From the NCBI GenBank assembly GCA_020200095.1, contig JAIVJJ010000023.1, forward strand, positions 1 to 42,256: a DNA stretch of 42,256 bases, written 5' to 3'. Numbering within the stretch: the first letter of the stretch is position 1; the number at the start of each line of letters is the position of its first letter. The stretch is from Acidobacteriota bacterium (GTDB lineage: Bacteria; Acidobacteriota; Blastocatellia; Pyrinomonadales; Pyrinomonadaceae). The position numbers and the translations under genes are program-made. Shown here one piece after another: positions 15,891 to 24,232 of this stretch. The notes under the pieces were generated by a model. It ran no database searches and was not told the DNA's origin. It saw only the letters and a program-made list of their open reading frames with translations.

Positions 15891-16613
15891 ATGCCGCAAG
15901 AAAATATACCGCCGCTTCCCGACCATCGAGACTGCGAGGTTTTAACGGGTCTGACCGTTGACAGCGTTCCGCGTGATAATTCGCTCGGACGTGTCCGCGG
16001 AGTGCGTAAGGGCGGCAGCGTTTGGAAGCCGGACGACCGTTCGGACGGCATCTTTTTTCTGCAAAGTGGGCAAATCGCCATCGTCGCAAGCGACCGCGAC
16101 GGGCGCGAATTGGTTTTAGGCGTTGTCGAAGCCGGAGAACCGTTCGGCGAGCTTTGTTTCTGCGCTCCAAAAAAACATTTCTTGCGCGGAACTTACGCTC
16201 GCGCCACCGTCAAAAGCGAAGTTCTCGAAATCAAGCTCGAAGCGTTTTTAAGTTTTCTGCAAACGAGTCGCGATTTGCTGCAAGCGTTTACTTTTACTTT
16301 CTGCTGCCGTTTGAGCGATTGCCAGCGGCGCGTGGAATTTTTGGCGTATCGCGGCGCCGAAGAAAGATTGGGGCGCGTTCTGCTGCACATTGCTTCAACG
16401 CGCGGAAAGCCGAGCGACGCGCTTGCGGGTCAAATCGTTTTGCCGGTCAGCCACGATGAACTGGCGCAAATGGCAGCGATGAGTCGTCCGCACGTTACCG
16501 TCACAATGGGCAAACTGCGCCGTCGCGGGCTGGTCAATTACGAGCGCAACAAGCCTCTGACGGTTGACCCCGAAGCGCTCAGCATTTACTTGACGGGAAT
16601 AAGTTCGTCTTAA
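15891..16613 (+). CDS. Crp/Fnr-family transcription regulator, paralogue of 12306
   Basis: The 240-residue protein has the same layout as the gene at 12306: beta-roll sensor domain with GEPFGELCFCAPKK, long dimer helix, and HTH VSHDELAQMAAMSRPHVTVT with MGKLRRRGLVNYERNKPLTVD-like wing. ATG 15891 is chosen by alignment of the N-termini (PDHRDCEVLTG against NHQACETLTG). It stands 16 bases before a small gene and selenoprotein gene on the same strand and is thus the likely first gene of that cluster. The near-identical recognition helices suggest both regulators read the same or overlapping operators. Confidence 0.88.
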   Translation: MPQENIPPLPDHRDCEVLTGLTVDSVPRDNSLGRVRGVRKGGSVWKPDDRSDGIFFLQSGQIAIVASDRDGRELVLGVVEAGEPFGELCFCAPKKHFLRGTYARATVKSEVLEIKLEAFLSFLQTSRDLLQAFTFTFCCRLSDCQRRVEFLAYRGAEERLGRVLLHIASTRGKPSDALAGQIVLPVSHDELAQMAAMSRPHVTVTMGKLRRRGLVNYERNKPLTVDPEALSIYLTGISSS

Positions 16614-16629
16614 AAAGGAATTTTTATTT

Positions 16630-16920
16630 GTGTCATTAAATTACTTGAACGAAGCTGTTGAGAGCGGTGATACGGAGCAATTAATTCGCTATGTGCGTCT
16701 GCATTTCGGCGACGGTAATGAAAAAAACGGACGTAAAGAAATTGATAAAGCGTGGATTGAAGCCTTGAAATTATTGCTCGACGTTCCCGCAACCGACCGC
16801 GAATTTATCCTTAAAACTTTGGGTGAAAAGGATGCGGCGACGCTGGCGCATCTTTTCTTTCATCTTCATTTTTATTTTGTCGGGCGTTCGGGAGAATGGA
16901 TTCACGATGGAGAACTTTAA
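16630..16920 (+). CDS. Small unknown protein coupled to the selenoprotein gene
   Basis: GTG 16630 with AAAGGA 11 bases upstream gives 96 residues beginning SLNYLNEAVESGDTEQLIRY. It looks like a small alpha-helical repeat-type protein (residues 5-65), followed by AHLFFHLHFYFVGRSGEW, which is rich in His and aromatics. No family recognised. Its last 14 bases overlap the selenoprotein start, so the two are probably co-translated and may form a complex. Confidence 0.65.
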   Translation: MSLNYLNEAVESGDTEQLIRYVRLHFGDGNEKNGRKEIDKAWIEALKLLLDVPATDREFILKTLGEKDAATLAHLFFHLHFYFVGRSGEWIHDGEL

Positions 16921-17728
16921 GGAAACAGATTTAAAACAACTGCGTCCCGGACTGTGGGCGACGGTCAACGAACGCTATCCGGGTTCGATGATTACGAAAA
17001 CGGATTTTGTGCCGCTCGCCCGATTGAAAAAACCGCTGCCTGAATCGCGTATCGCTTTCATCAGCACCGCGGGAGTGCAGCCGAAAAACTCTTTGCCGTT
17101 CGACACGGTTCACCCCGTCGGCGATTATACTTTCCGGCGCGTTCCTTCCCGTTCAAAGCCCGAAGATTTGGAAATTCATCAACTGAAATATCCGACCGTC
17201 GGAGCAAAGCGCGATTTGAATGTTATCTTTCCGATTGAGCGATTACAGGAATTAACCGAGGAAAAAATTATCGGTGAACTCGCCCCTAATTTCTTTTCGT
17301 TTATCGGCTACAATATGGACGCGCTAAAATTGGAACAAACATTGGCGGAAGACCTCGCCGATGCGGTCGAAGCCGAAAAGCCCGATGGTGCGCTGCTTGC
17401 CCCGGCGTGACCGATTTGCCATCAGAGCATCGCGCTGGTTCAGCGCGCCATTGAAAAAAGAGAAATTCCGACCGTTTCAATCTCGGTTGCATTAGATGTA
17501 ACCGAACACATCAAGCCGCCGCGAGCGGTTTTCGCGCCGTTTATGATGGGACACCATTTCGGCGTGCCGCGTCATAAAGAATTACAACGCCGAATAATTC
17601 TGGAAATGCTCGATTTTTTAACGACGGCGACGCGGAGCGGCGAAGTAAAAATGCTGCCGTTAAAATGGGCGAATGCACGACAAGAAGGTAAAGAAATCGA
17701 AAGGAGACTCGAATTAAAAGAAGTATAA
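16907..17728 (+). CDS. GrdB/PrdB-like selenoprotein (glycine/betaine/D-proline reductase B family), UGA = Sec168
   Basis: Read conventionally this is an ORF ending at TGA 17408-17410 plus an orphan ORF ending at 17728. Both are in the same frame with no other stop between them. Around the TGA the reading is DGALLAPAUPICHQSIALVQ, then REIPTVSISVALDV, matching the Sec site of the GrdB/PrdB reductase family, where U-x-x-C is the redox centre (Cys in many non-Sec homologues). The full product is 273 residues with Sec168 and Cys171. ATG 16907 is preferred: GGAGAA lies upstream and earlier in-frame codons only read the neighbouring gene out of frame. A hairpin with GU in its tip follows the UGA at suitable distance. 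The family reduces C-N or similar bonds in amine or amino-acid substrates with a pyruvoyl partner in clostridia; no such partner is seen here, so the substrate is unknown. A nonsense mutation of a Cys codon is the alternative. Confidence 0.85.
17431..17447 (+). promoter_or_regulatory. Candidate bacterial SECIS apical hairpin
   Basis: CGCGCTG (17431-17437) and CAGCGCG (17441-17447) form a perfect 7-bp stem around GTT. The tip lies 27 bases after the UGA, within the usual bacterial SECIS range, and carries the GU needed for SelB contact. It lies inside the coding sequence, as bacterial SECIS elements do. Confidence 0.6.
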
Positions 17729-17761
17729 AAACTTCTCTTTGTAAATTCTGTGCAGGGGAAA

Positions 17762-18694
17762 ATGGCGGATAAATTAACCGTCGGCATCGTTCAGGCGAGT
17801 CCGATTTTTATGAATCTCGAAGCAAGTCTCGCCAAAGCCGTGAGCTTGATTGAGCAGGCGGCAAGGAAGGGCGCGAAACTCATCGCGTTCGGCGAAACCT
17901 GGCTGGCGGGTTATCCGGCGTGGCTCGATTATTGTCGAGGTGCCGCGCTCTGGAATTACGAGCCCACAAAGGAAGTTTTCGCACAACTGCGCCGTAACAG
18001 CGTCGTAGTTCCGGGCGCGGAAACGAAAACGCTCGGCGAAATCGCGGCAAAACATAACATCGTTTTGATAATCGGCATCAACGAGCGCGTCGAGCAGGGC
18101 GCGGGCAACGGAACGCTTTACAATTCTTTGCTGACTTTCGGCGCGGATGGAAAACTCGCGGGTCATCACCGCAAACTCGTTCCGACTTACACTGAAAGAC
18201 TCGTTTGGGGGCAAGGCGACGCGGCGGGACTTGAAGCCGTTAAAACTGAATTCGGGCGCGTCGGCTCTCTTGTTTGCTGGGAACACTGGATGCCGCTGGC
18301 GCGTCAGGCAATGCACAATTCGGGCGAGCATATCCACATCGCGGTTTTCCCGACGGTTCACGAAACTCATCAGATTGCGAGCCGCCATTACGCGCTCGAA
18401 GGCAGATGTTTCGTTCTCGCGGCGGGTTTGCTTATGAAATCGGCAGATTTGCCCGAACAGCTTTTGACCGGGACGGATTTGTCGAAAATTCCAGAAAACA
18501 TTCTGCGCGGCGGAAGCTGCATAATCGCGCCCGACGGCAAATTTGTAGTGGAGCCGGTTTTCGACGACGAAACAATTATCATCGCTGAACTCGATTTAAC
18601 GCGGATTGACAAAGAAAAAATGACGCTTGACGTTTCAGGTCATTACAGCCGACCGGACATTTTCGATTTTGCGGTTAATCGCAAACCGCGCTGA
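17762..18694 (+). CDS. Nitrilase-superfamily carbon-nitrogen hydrolase
   Basis: ATG 17762 is preceded by GGGG; the GTG at 17750 is in frame but less likely. The 310-residue enzyme shows the Glu-Lys-Cys triad: Glu45 in FGETWL, Lys138 in HHRKLVPTY and Cys172 in CWEHWMPLAR. The CWEHxxP block is typical of true nitrilases (branch 1, aliphatic or aryl nitrile to acid and ammonia) and cyanide-degrading relatives. The protein is cytoplasmic. The gene follows the selenoprotein by 33 bases on the same strand, so both likely share a transcript and perhaps a nitrogenous substrate pathway. Confidence 0.9.
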   Translation: MADKLTVGIVQASPIFMNLEASLAKAVSLIEQAARKGAKLIAFGETWLAGYPAWLDYCRGAALWNYEPTKEVFAQLRRNSVVVPGAETKTLGEIAAKHNIVLIIGINERVEQGAGNGTLYNSLLTFGADGKLAGHHRKLVPTYTERLVWGQGDAAGLEAVKTEFGRVGSLVCWEHWMPLARQAMHNSGEHIHIAVFPTVHETHQIASRHYALEGRCFVLAAGLLMKSADLPEQLLTGTDLSKIPENILRGGSCIIAPDGKFVVEPVFDDETIIIAELDLTRIDKEKMTLDVSGHYSRPDIFDFAVNRKPR

Positions 18695-18723
18695 ACGATT
18701 TTGAAAACTTAAAGCTCTTTCAG

Positions 18724-19275
18724 TCAAGAAAATTATCGTATTCTTCTTTAATGCTGCGATAGCAATCGCACGAAGCCGCCTCTAATCCCGCATTGTCCAA
18801 AATCGTCAGAACGCTGCTCGTTTAAGTGATAAGTCCTTGCCTTTGAAGCGTTCCGGCTTTGTTAGCAGAGCAAAACGCGCTGCATCGCGCCGACGCGCCC
18901 GAATTCGTCCTGTATAATTTTCGCTTTAATATGAAACGCGCCGCCCGCAATCTGCACAACGACCTAATTAGGCGTAGCTTTGCCGCCCATAAACAAAGCG
19001 ACTCCCAAGATGCCGCATCTGCCCGCCATTCCCATCTCGGCGGTTGCACCGCTTTCGGTGGTGTAAAGAAGAGAAACAATCCCAGTCGTCGGAAAATAGA
19101 GATACGCCATCTCCCCGCCTGAATGATAAAGAATTTCGCTGAGAGCTAAATTAACAAATTCAAAAGACGGCGACAGCCGCGTGTAATCTTCTTCGGGCAG
19201 TTTGTCGAGCAATGGGTTGGCGCGAGCGTCGTGCGAATTTACGGCAATCGGCATAAGTGAAGTTTTGCTTGTCAT
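18724..19275 (-). pseudogene. Decayed Crp/Fnr-family regulator
   Basis: On the minus strand the start reads LLDKLPEEDYTRLSPSFEFV, YFPTTGIVSLLYTTESGATA and EMGMAGRCGILGVALFMGGKATPN, then a TAG stop. The same frame goes on VVVQIAGGAFHIKAKIIQDE to QRVLLC and another stop. The C-terminal end survives as KAGTLQRQGLIT and TILDNAGLEAASCDCYRSIK. Most of the HTH between QRVLLC and KAGTLQ is deleted. With at least two stops, a frameshift and no DNA-binding helix, the gene is dead. It belongs to a different Crp subfamily from the two intact regulators. Confidence 0.85.
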
Positions 19276-19400
19276 GCGACGATTTATCGGTTACGCCAAA
19301 AAGCTCAACATTAAAAACGAATCCTGTTAGTCTGCTAATGTATAGAATTTTATTTTATTCGGCAATATATAATGACGAATTGAAGAGAAAGCAATAAGAA

Positions 19401-20011
19401 ATGAACGAATAAAAATTGGTATTTTATTAATGTCAGCCGTTGTTTTAACGACTATCGGGACTGCTTGCTCAAATGAGCCGGGCAAAAAGGAAACCGCCAA
19501 CAGCGCTCCGATAATAAAAACCGAACCGGCAAAACCAGCGAGCGACAAGGGCGTATTCGGTCGTTACGGGCGGTGACCTCGATTTTATGAACAATGCCGC
19601 GCCGGGCGGAATGGCGGAAGTCGAACTCGGAGAAATGGCGGCGGGCAAGTCGCAGAACGCCGAAATCAAAGCGTTTGGGCAAAAGATGGTTGAAGACCAC
19701 TCGAAAGCGGGCGAAGAATTTAAGCAGTTGGCGGCGCAGAAAAAAGTTACGTTGCCGCCGGACGTAAGCCCGTGCATAAACAGTTAATGGAAAAATTGTC
19801 GAAAGTAAGCGGCGCGGATTTTGATAAAGAATACGTTAAAGCGATGGTCGAGGCGCACGAAAAAGATGTCGCGGCGTTTGAAAATGCATCTAAAACCGCC
19901 GCCGACGCGGACGTAAAATCCTTTGCGACGAAAACTCTACTGACTTTAAAAATGCATTTGGAAATGATTAAAGCGATGGCGGGCAAAATGGGTATGAAAT
20001 CGAATTCGTAA
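19401..20011 (+). pseudogene. DUF4142 lipoprotein, broken by three frameshifts
   Basis: Restoring one A after ATG 19401 (ATGAACG to ATGAAACG) gives MKRIKIGILLMSAVVLTTIG then TACS, a proper lipoprotein signal with Cys. A second shift near 19555 leads into VVTGGDLDFMNNAAPGGMAE and VELGEMAAGKSQNAEIKAFG. A third near 19765 leads into HKQLMEKLSKVSGADFDKEY to the stop at 20011. These blocks are the DUF4142 ferritin-like four-helix family, exported and of unknown role. Three single-base losses in 600 bases mean either a pseudogene or poor local sequence. Confidence 0.75.
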
Positions 20012-20177
20012 AGCGACGAGCGGCGGTTTTATAAATTTAACGGACGCCGGAGAAGCGGAACATTTTTAGAAAAATCTTCGCTTGGATAAACTCGAGACTT
20101 GTCGCAAAAGCAGCGGACGCAAATAAACAAACACGCCGCCTGCCGCTTTTTGCGGCAGCAAATTAAGGAGAATCAAA

Positions 20178-20678
20178 ATGGCAAGCAATGCGGAACGAAT
20201 GGATATGGCTGGTCAATCGGATTGGGGATTGACTCTGGAGAACACGGGAGCGAACATTATTCGCTACGGTCTGGTCGTAATTTTGCTGTGGGTCGGCGCG
20301 CTCAAATTTACCGCCTACGAAGCCGAAGGCATTCAGGGTTTGATCGCCAACTCGCCGTTTATGTCGTGGATGTATAGCGTGATGAGCGTCCGGACGGCTT
20401 CGATGCTGATTGGCATTGTCGAAATTATCGCGGGGTTGATGATTGCGACGCGCCCGTTTGCGCCGAAGGTTTCAGCCGTCGGCAGTTTTATTGCGATTGG
20501 AATTTTTCTCATCACCCTGCACTTCCTTTTGACGACGCCGGGCGTGTGGCAGCCTGGTTACGGCTTTCCGTTTCCGTCGCCAATGCCGGGACAGTTTATT
20601 GCGAAGGATTTGGCGCTCCTCGGAATCGCCGTCTGGTCGGCGGGTGAGGCTCTGCGGGCGGCGCGGCGAAGTCGCTGA
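20178..20678 (+). CDS. DUF417/RclC-like membrane protein
   Basis: AAGGAG sits 8 bases before ATG 20178. The 166-residue protein has four membrane segments and the family signature GALKFTAYEAEGIQGLIANS followed by PFMSWMYS. DUF417 members such as YkgB and RclC of enterobacteria are linked to survival of reactive chlorine or other oxidative stress. The C-terminus ends in a basic tail (RAARRSR). It appears to be a single-gene unit next to the broken DUF4142 gene. Confidence 0.85.
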   Translation: MASNAERMDMAGQSDWGLTLENTGANIIRYGLVVILLWVGALKFTAYEAEGIQGLIANSPFMSWMYSVMSVRTASMLIGIVEIIAGLMIATRPFAPKVSAVGSFIAIGIFLITLHFLLTTPGVWQPGYGFPFPSPMPGQFIAKDLALLGIAVWSAGEALRAARRSR

Positions 20679-21055
20679 ACATTGGACTTGGGCGAATTTA
20701 AAGTTAAAGTGAAATCTCCAATGGTAGAAAAGACGTTTCGCGCAGTATTGCCGTATTGTGAACGGCTCAATTTCCGAAAAAAAACTAAATTGAGTAATCA
20801 TCTGTTGGATAAATTCAAGAGCCGGCATATTTCACTTTGTTTGAGCCGTATGACGCGCAAATCAAAGATTTTTTCAACGATATTTTAATTTGACGTTTGC
20901 AGACTTACATAACAAACTTCAACATTGATGTTATATCTTCATTCAACCAACCGTGACGATTTCCAATATTTCAGCGAGCGATTTTTCAGCCGAACGGTGA
21001 AAGCGCAATCGAACATTTGGGTAATAAATAACTTCGGCGGAGATATGCTTAAAGT
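20679..21055. other. Gene-free stretch before the BTAD regulator
   Basis: Short open frames exist on both strands but have no family signature or ribosome site. The AT-rich part after 20880 probably contains the promoter of the large regulator gene. Confidence 0.4.
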
Positions 21056-24046
21056 ATGACGGGAAAGGCGTGGAAAATTGAACTCCTCGGACGTTTGTCC
21101 GCCGGGCAGGACGGAAAAATAATTACACGCTTTCGGACACATAAAACCGGCTTGCTGCTTGCGTATTTAGCCTTTTATCCGAAGCGAATTCACGCCCGCG
21201 AAGAACTTATCGGAATGCTTTGGTCAGATTCGGACGCGGATGCCGGACGCACGAGTTTTCGCACCGCGCTTGCTTCGCTGCGCCGCCAACTCGAACCGAG
21301 CGGCACGCCCGCCGGAAGTTTTCTTATCGCCGACCGCGCAAATGTTCAAATCAATCCAAACACTGTCACGACCGATGTCGCAGAATTTGAATTTGCTCTT
21401 AAAACCTCAAAGAAAACTGCGAATCTTTCAGAAAAAATTATCGCGCTTGAACAAGCTGTGGAATTGTATGGCGGCGAGTTTCTGCCTGGCTTCTATGAAG
21501 ATTGGGTGATTTCCGAACGCGAGCGGTTAGCTCAATATTTTCTCGACGCTTTATGCCGCCTCGCAGCGTCTTTCGAGCAAACCGGGAATGTCGGGCGGGC
21601 GATTGAATATGCGCGGCGCGTCGTCGGCGCGGATTCTTTGCGCGAGGAAGCGCACGGCGAATTGATGCGTTTATATGTAAAAGCCGGACAAATTTCCGCC
21701 GCCAAACGGCAATACAACGAATTGGAGCAGATTCTGCACGAAGAATTAGGTGTTGCGCCTTCGCCGGAAACACGACTCCTCGCCGCGCGATTGCAGATAA
21801 CCGGCGAGCGCGGCGAAAAGTTAATTTCGTCGTCCGCGAAAACTTCGATAAAATCTTCAATTTCTCTGGGACACAGCGCGGCGCGATTGCCGGTTTTTCT
21901 CACCAAATTCATTGCCCGAAGAGAAGAATTAGGGCAAATTAAAGCGATGCTGACTTCGGCTCAGACGCGAATTTTGACGCTGACCGGAATGGGCGGTTCG
22001 GGCAAAACGCGGTTGGCGGTCGAAGCGGCGAGAGATTTGCTCGACAATTTTAACGGCGCGATTTATTTTGTTTCCCTTGCCGATTTGAGAGATGCGCGGC
22101 TTATCGCGGATACGCTGTTAAAAGCGTTAAGTTTGTCGCGCCTGGCAAACTCCGAGGCGCTTGCTCAAGCGGCTGTAAAATTGAGCGAGCAGCCGTCGCT
22201 GTTAATACTTGATAATTTTGAACATCTGCTTGTCGAAGGTTCGCTCGTCGTCCGCGAATTGTTGGAGCGCGTTCCATCGCTTGTCTGCCTGATTACGTCG
22301 CGTCAGCCGTTGGGCATTTCCGGCGAGCAGGAATTTCCAGTTTCGCCTTTGCCGATTCCGGCGGCGACCGATGCGCCGGAGAATTTGCTCGGATTCGGCA
22401 GCGTTCAGCTTTTTCTCGACCGGGCGCAGGCGGTGCGACCCGATTTTCAAATAACGCAGGCAAACACCGAAGCGATGGGGCAGTTGTGCTGCCATCTGGA
22501 AGGAATTCCGCTCGCTATCGAATTGGCGGCGGCGCAGGCTAAAGTGTTAACGCCTTCGCAAATGCTCGGACAATTGGCGCGGCGATTCGATTTTCTGGTC
22601 AGCCGGCGGCGCGACGTTATCGAACGTCATCGCACTCTGCGGTCAGCGATTGATTGGAGTCATCAGCAGCTTGCGCCAGAATTGCAGCGGTTTTTTGCCG
22701 GACTTTCCGTTTTTCGCGGCGGCTGGGAAATCGAGGCGGCGGAAGCGATTTGCGAAGAATCCGGCGCATCGGATTATTTGATGAAGCTACAGGAAAATTC
22801 GTTTGTGGTTGTCGAAGAACACGCCGGAACGATGCGCTTTCGGACGCTGGAAACGGTGCGCGAATATGCCGAACAACAATTGAGCGAAGAAGAGCGGACA
22901 AAACTTTTACGTCGTCACGCCGATTTCTTTTTGCAATTGGCGGAAACCGCCGAACCGGAACTCGGAAAACCCGAACAGGCTGAATGGCTCAAACGATTGG
23001 AAGCCGAACACGACAATATTCGCGCCGCGCTCGAATGGTTTAAAGCCGACGAAAATTGCGCTGACGGCTTGCAGTTGGCGAGTTCGTTGCTCAGATACTG
23101 GACGGGAAACGGTCATCTGAACGAGGGGCGCGAGTATCTTGAGTTTTTTTTAACTCGCAGCGACAACGTGCCGAAAGCGGTGCGGGCAAAAGCGTTTCAC
23201 GCGGCTGGCTGGTTATGTTTGGAGCAAGGCGACTACACGACGGCAAACGATTTTTACGAAAAAGCCTTGATTCTGCGACATGAATCAGGCGATAAGGCGG
23301 GTGTAGCGGCTTTGTTGAGCAGTTTAGGAACGGCGGCTCTGCGGCAAGGCGATTACGCGACGGCGCGGAATCTCAACGAGGAAAGTCTCTCGGCTTTTCG
23401 GGAATTGGAACACAAGCAAGGTATTGCCGCCTCACTCGGCGGTTTGGGCAGAGTGGCGCAGGAAATGGGCGATTATGACACCGCATTTTCTTTTTACGAA
23501 GAAAGTCTCGCGCTCAGGCGCGAATTGGGAGACAAAATTGGGATTGCCACTTCGCTCGCCAATCTGGGTGAAACGGCGCGGTATCAAGGCGATTATCTGC
23601 AAGCAACTGCGCTGTTTGAAGAAAGTATGGTTTTGTGCCGCAGCCAGGACGATAAAAGATTGATGCCGCCCCTTTTGCACAGTCTCGGCGAAATTGCGCG
23701 TGAGCAAGGCGATTACGAGCGGGCTACCGCGCTTTTTGTTGAAAGCCTGAAGATTTGCCGCGAAAAGGGCGAGAAACGAAATATTCCTTATTGCCTCGAA
23801 GGTCTAGCCGCTGTTGCCGCATTGCGGCAACAATCCGAACGAGCGGCGTATCTTTTCGGCGCGGCGACGACAATGCGCGACGCGATGAAGTTTCCTCTGC
23901 CGCCTGTTCTTCATTCAGGTTACGAGTCAGTCATCACCATTGCCCGCGATGCGCTCGATGACAAAACATTCACGGCGGCGTGGCGCAAAGGACAAACATT
24001 TCCGCTCGAACAAACAATTGCCGACGCTCTGCAAACGGCGCAATAA
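21056..24046 (+). CDS. BTAD/AfsR-like regulator with NB-ARC ATPase and TPR repeats
   Basis: The 996-residue protein has four parts. First, an OmpR-type winged helix (about 5-100) with ELIGMLWSDSDADAGRTSF and LASLRRQLEP. Second, a bacterial transcription activation domain (about 105-250). Third, a STAND-type NTPase with Walker A GMGGSGKT (311-318) and Walker B SLLILDNF (381-388). Fourth, C-terminal TPRs (about 700-950) with repeated QGDYxxAxxxxEESL units. This is the SARP/AfsR large-regulator plan: ligand or partner binding to the TPRs controls ATP-dependent DNA binding. ATG 21056 starts directly at the conserved domain. An 11-bp direct repeat lies 38 bases after the stop, upstream of the ECF gene, and is a candidate target. 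Confidence 0.9.
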   Translation: MTGKAWKIELLGRLSAGQDGKIITRFRTHKTGLLLAYLAFYPKRIHAREELIGMLWSDSDADAGRTSFRTALASLRRQLEPSGTPAGSFLIADRANVQINPNTVTTDVAEFEFALKTSKKTANLSEKIIALEQAVELYGGEFLPGFYEDWVISERERLAQYFLDALCRLAASFEQTGNVGRAIEYARRVVGADSLREEAHGELMRLYVKAGQISAAKRQYNELEQILHEELGVAPSPETRLLAARLQITGERGEKLISSSAKTSIKSSISLGHSAARLPVFLTKFIARREELGQIKAMLTSAQTRILTLTGMGGSGKTRLAVEAARDLLDNFNGAIYFVSLADLRDARLIADTLLKALSLSRLANSEALAQAAVKLSEQPSLLILDNFEHLLVEGSLVVRELLERVPSLVCLITSRQPLGISGEQEFPVSPLPIPAATDAPENLLGFGSVQLFLDRAQAVRPDFQITQANTEAMGQLCCHLEGIPLAIELAAAQAKVLTPSQMLGQLARRFDFLVSRRRDVIERHRTLRSAIDWSHQQLAPELQRFFAGLSVFRGGWEIEAAEAICEESGASDYLMKLQENSFVVVEEHAGTMRFRTLETVREYAEQQLSEEERTKLLRRHADFFLQLAETAEPELGKPEQAEWLKRLEAEHDNIRAALEWFKADENCADGLQLASSLLRYWTGNGHLNEGREYLEFFLTRSDNVPKAVRAKAFHAAGWLCLEQGDYTTANDFYEKALILRHESGDKAGVAALLSSLGTAALRQGDYATARNLNEESLSAFRELEHKQGIAASLGGLGRVAQEMGDYDTAFSFYEESLALRRELGDKIGIATSLANLGETARYQGDYLQATALFEESMVLCRSQDDKRLMPPLLHSLGEIAREQGDYERATALFVESLKICREKGEKRNIPYCLEGLAAVAALRQQSERAAYLFGAATTMRDAMKFPLPPVLHSGYESVITIARDALDDKTFTAAWRKGQTFPLEQTIADALQTAQ

Positions 24047-24083
24047 ACCTTTTCTAAATAGAAATACATAAAATTAAAAATCT

Positions 24084-24132
24084 TGTCACGATGCTGTCAC
24101 GATGCGCTTATATCATCACGATTAAGGCGCAT
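24084..24132. promoter_or_regulatory. Tandem 11-bp direct repeats upstream of the ECF sigma gene
   Basis: TGTCACGATGC occurs twice back to back (24084-24094 and 24095-24105), and a third core TCACGATT follows at 24115. ATGCGC (24102-24107) and GCGCAT (24127-24132) form an inverted pair around it. SARP/AfsR regulators bind direct repeats with 11-bp period upstream of promoters, and the BTAD gene is directly upstream, so this may be its operator. The repeats end 28 bases before a predicted -35 element. Confidence 0.55.
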
Positions 24133-24133
24133 T

Positions 24134-24160
24134 GGAACTTTTTTGGGGATTTATGACTTA
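24134..24160 (+). promoter_or_regulatory. Predicted ECF-type promoter of the sigma/anti-sigma pair
   Basis: GGAACT (24134-24139), 15 bases, then GACTTA (24155-24160). GGAAC is the usual -35 core for ECF sigma factors. The same motif with the same 15-base spacing, including TTTT after the first box, precedes the DUF4331 gene at 25175, suggesting autoregulation. Confidence 0.5.
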
Positions 24161-24232
24161 TAACAGTTATCGGGCGAAGCATTTGAAAAACGCGCTTTTT
24201 GCTTCCCCGCTTGACTGTCGGAGGAAACGAGC

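Noticed and set aside
16823-16906. Upstream start for the selenoprotein giving a hydrophobic N-terminus
   Set aside because: The apparent signal-like stretch (FSFIFIFILSG) is the previous gene read in another frame; ATG 16907 has a ribosome site and suits the family.
17543-17728. Separate 61-residue gene
   Set aside because: It is the C-terminal part of the selenoprotein in the same frame; the ATG codons are internal.
20472-20828. Minus-strand ORF downstream of the DUF417 gene
   Set aside because: Its first half is antisense to the DUF417 gene and the rest has no recognisable domain.
22202-22495. Minus-strand ORFs inside the BTAD regulator gene
   Set aside because: Long antisense frames are expected from codon bias in this gene; none has a family signature.
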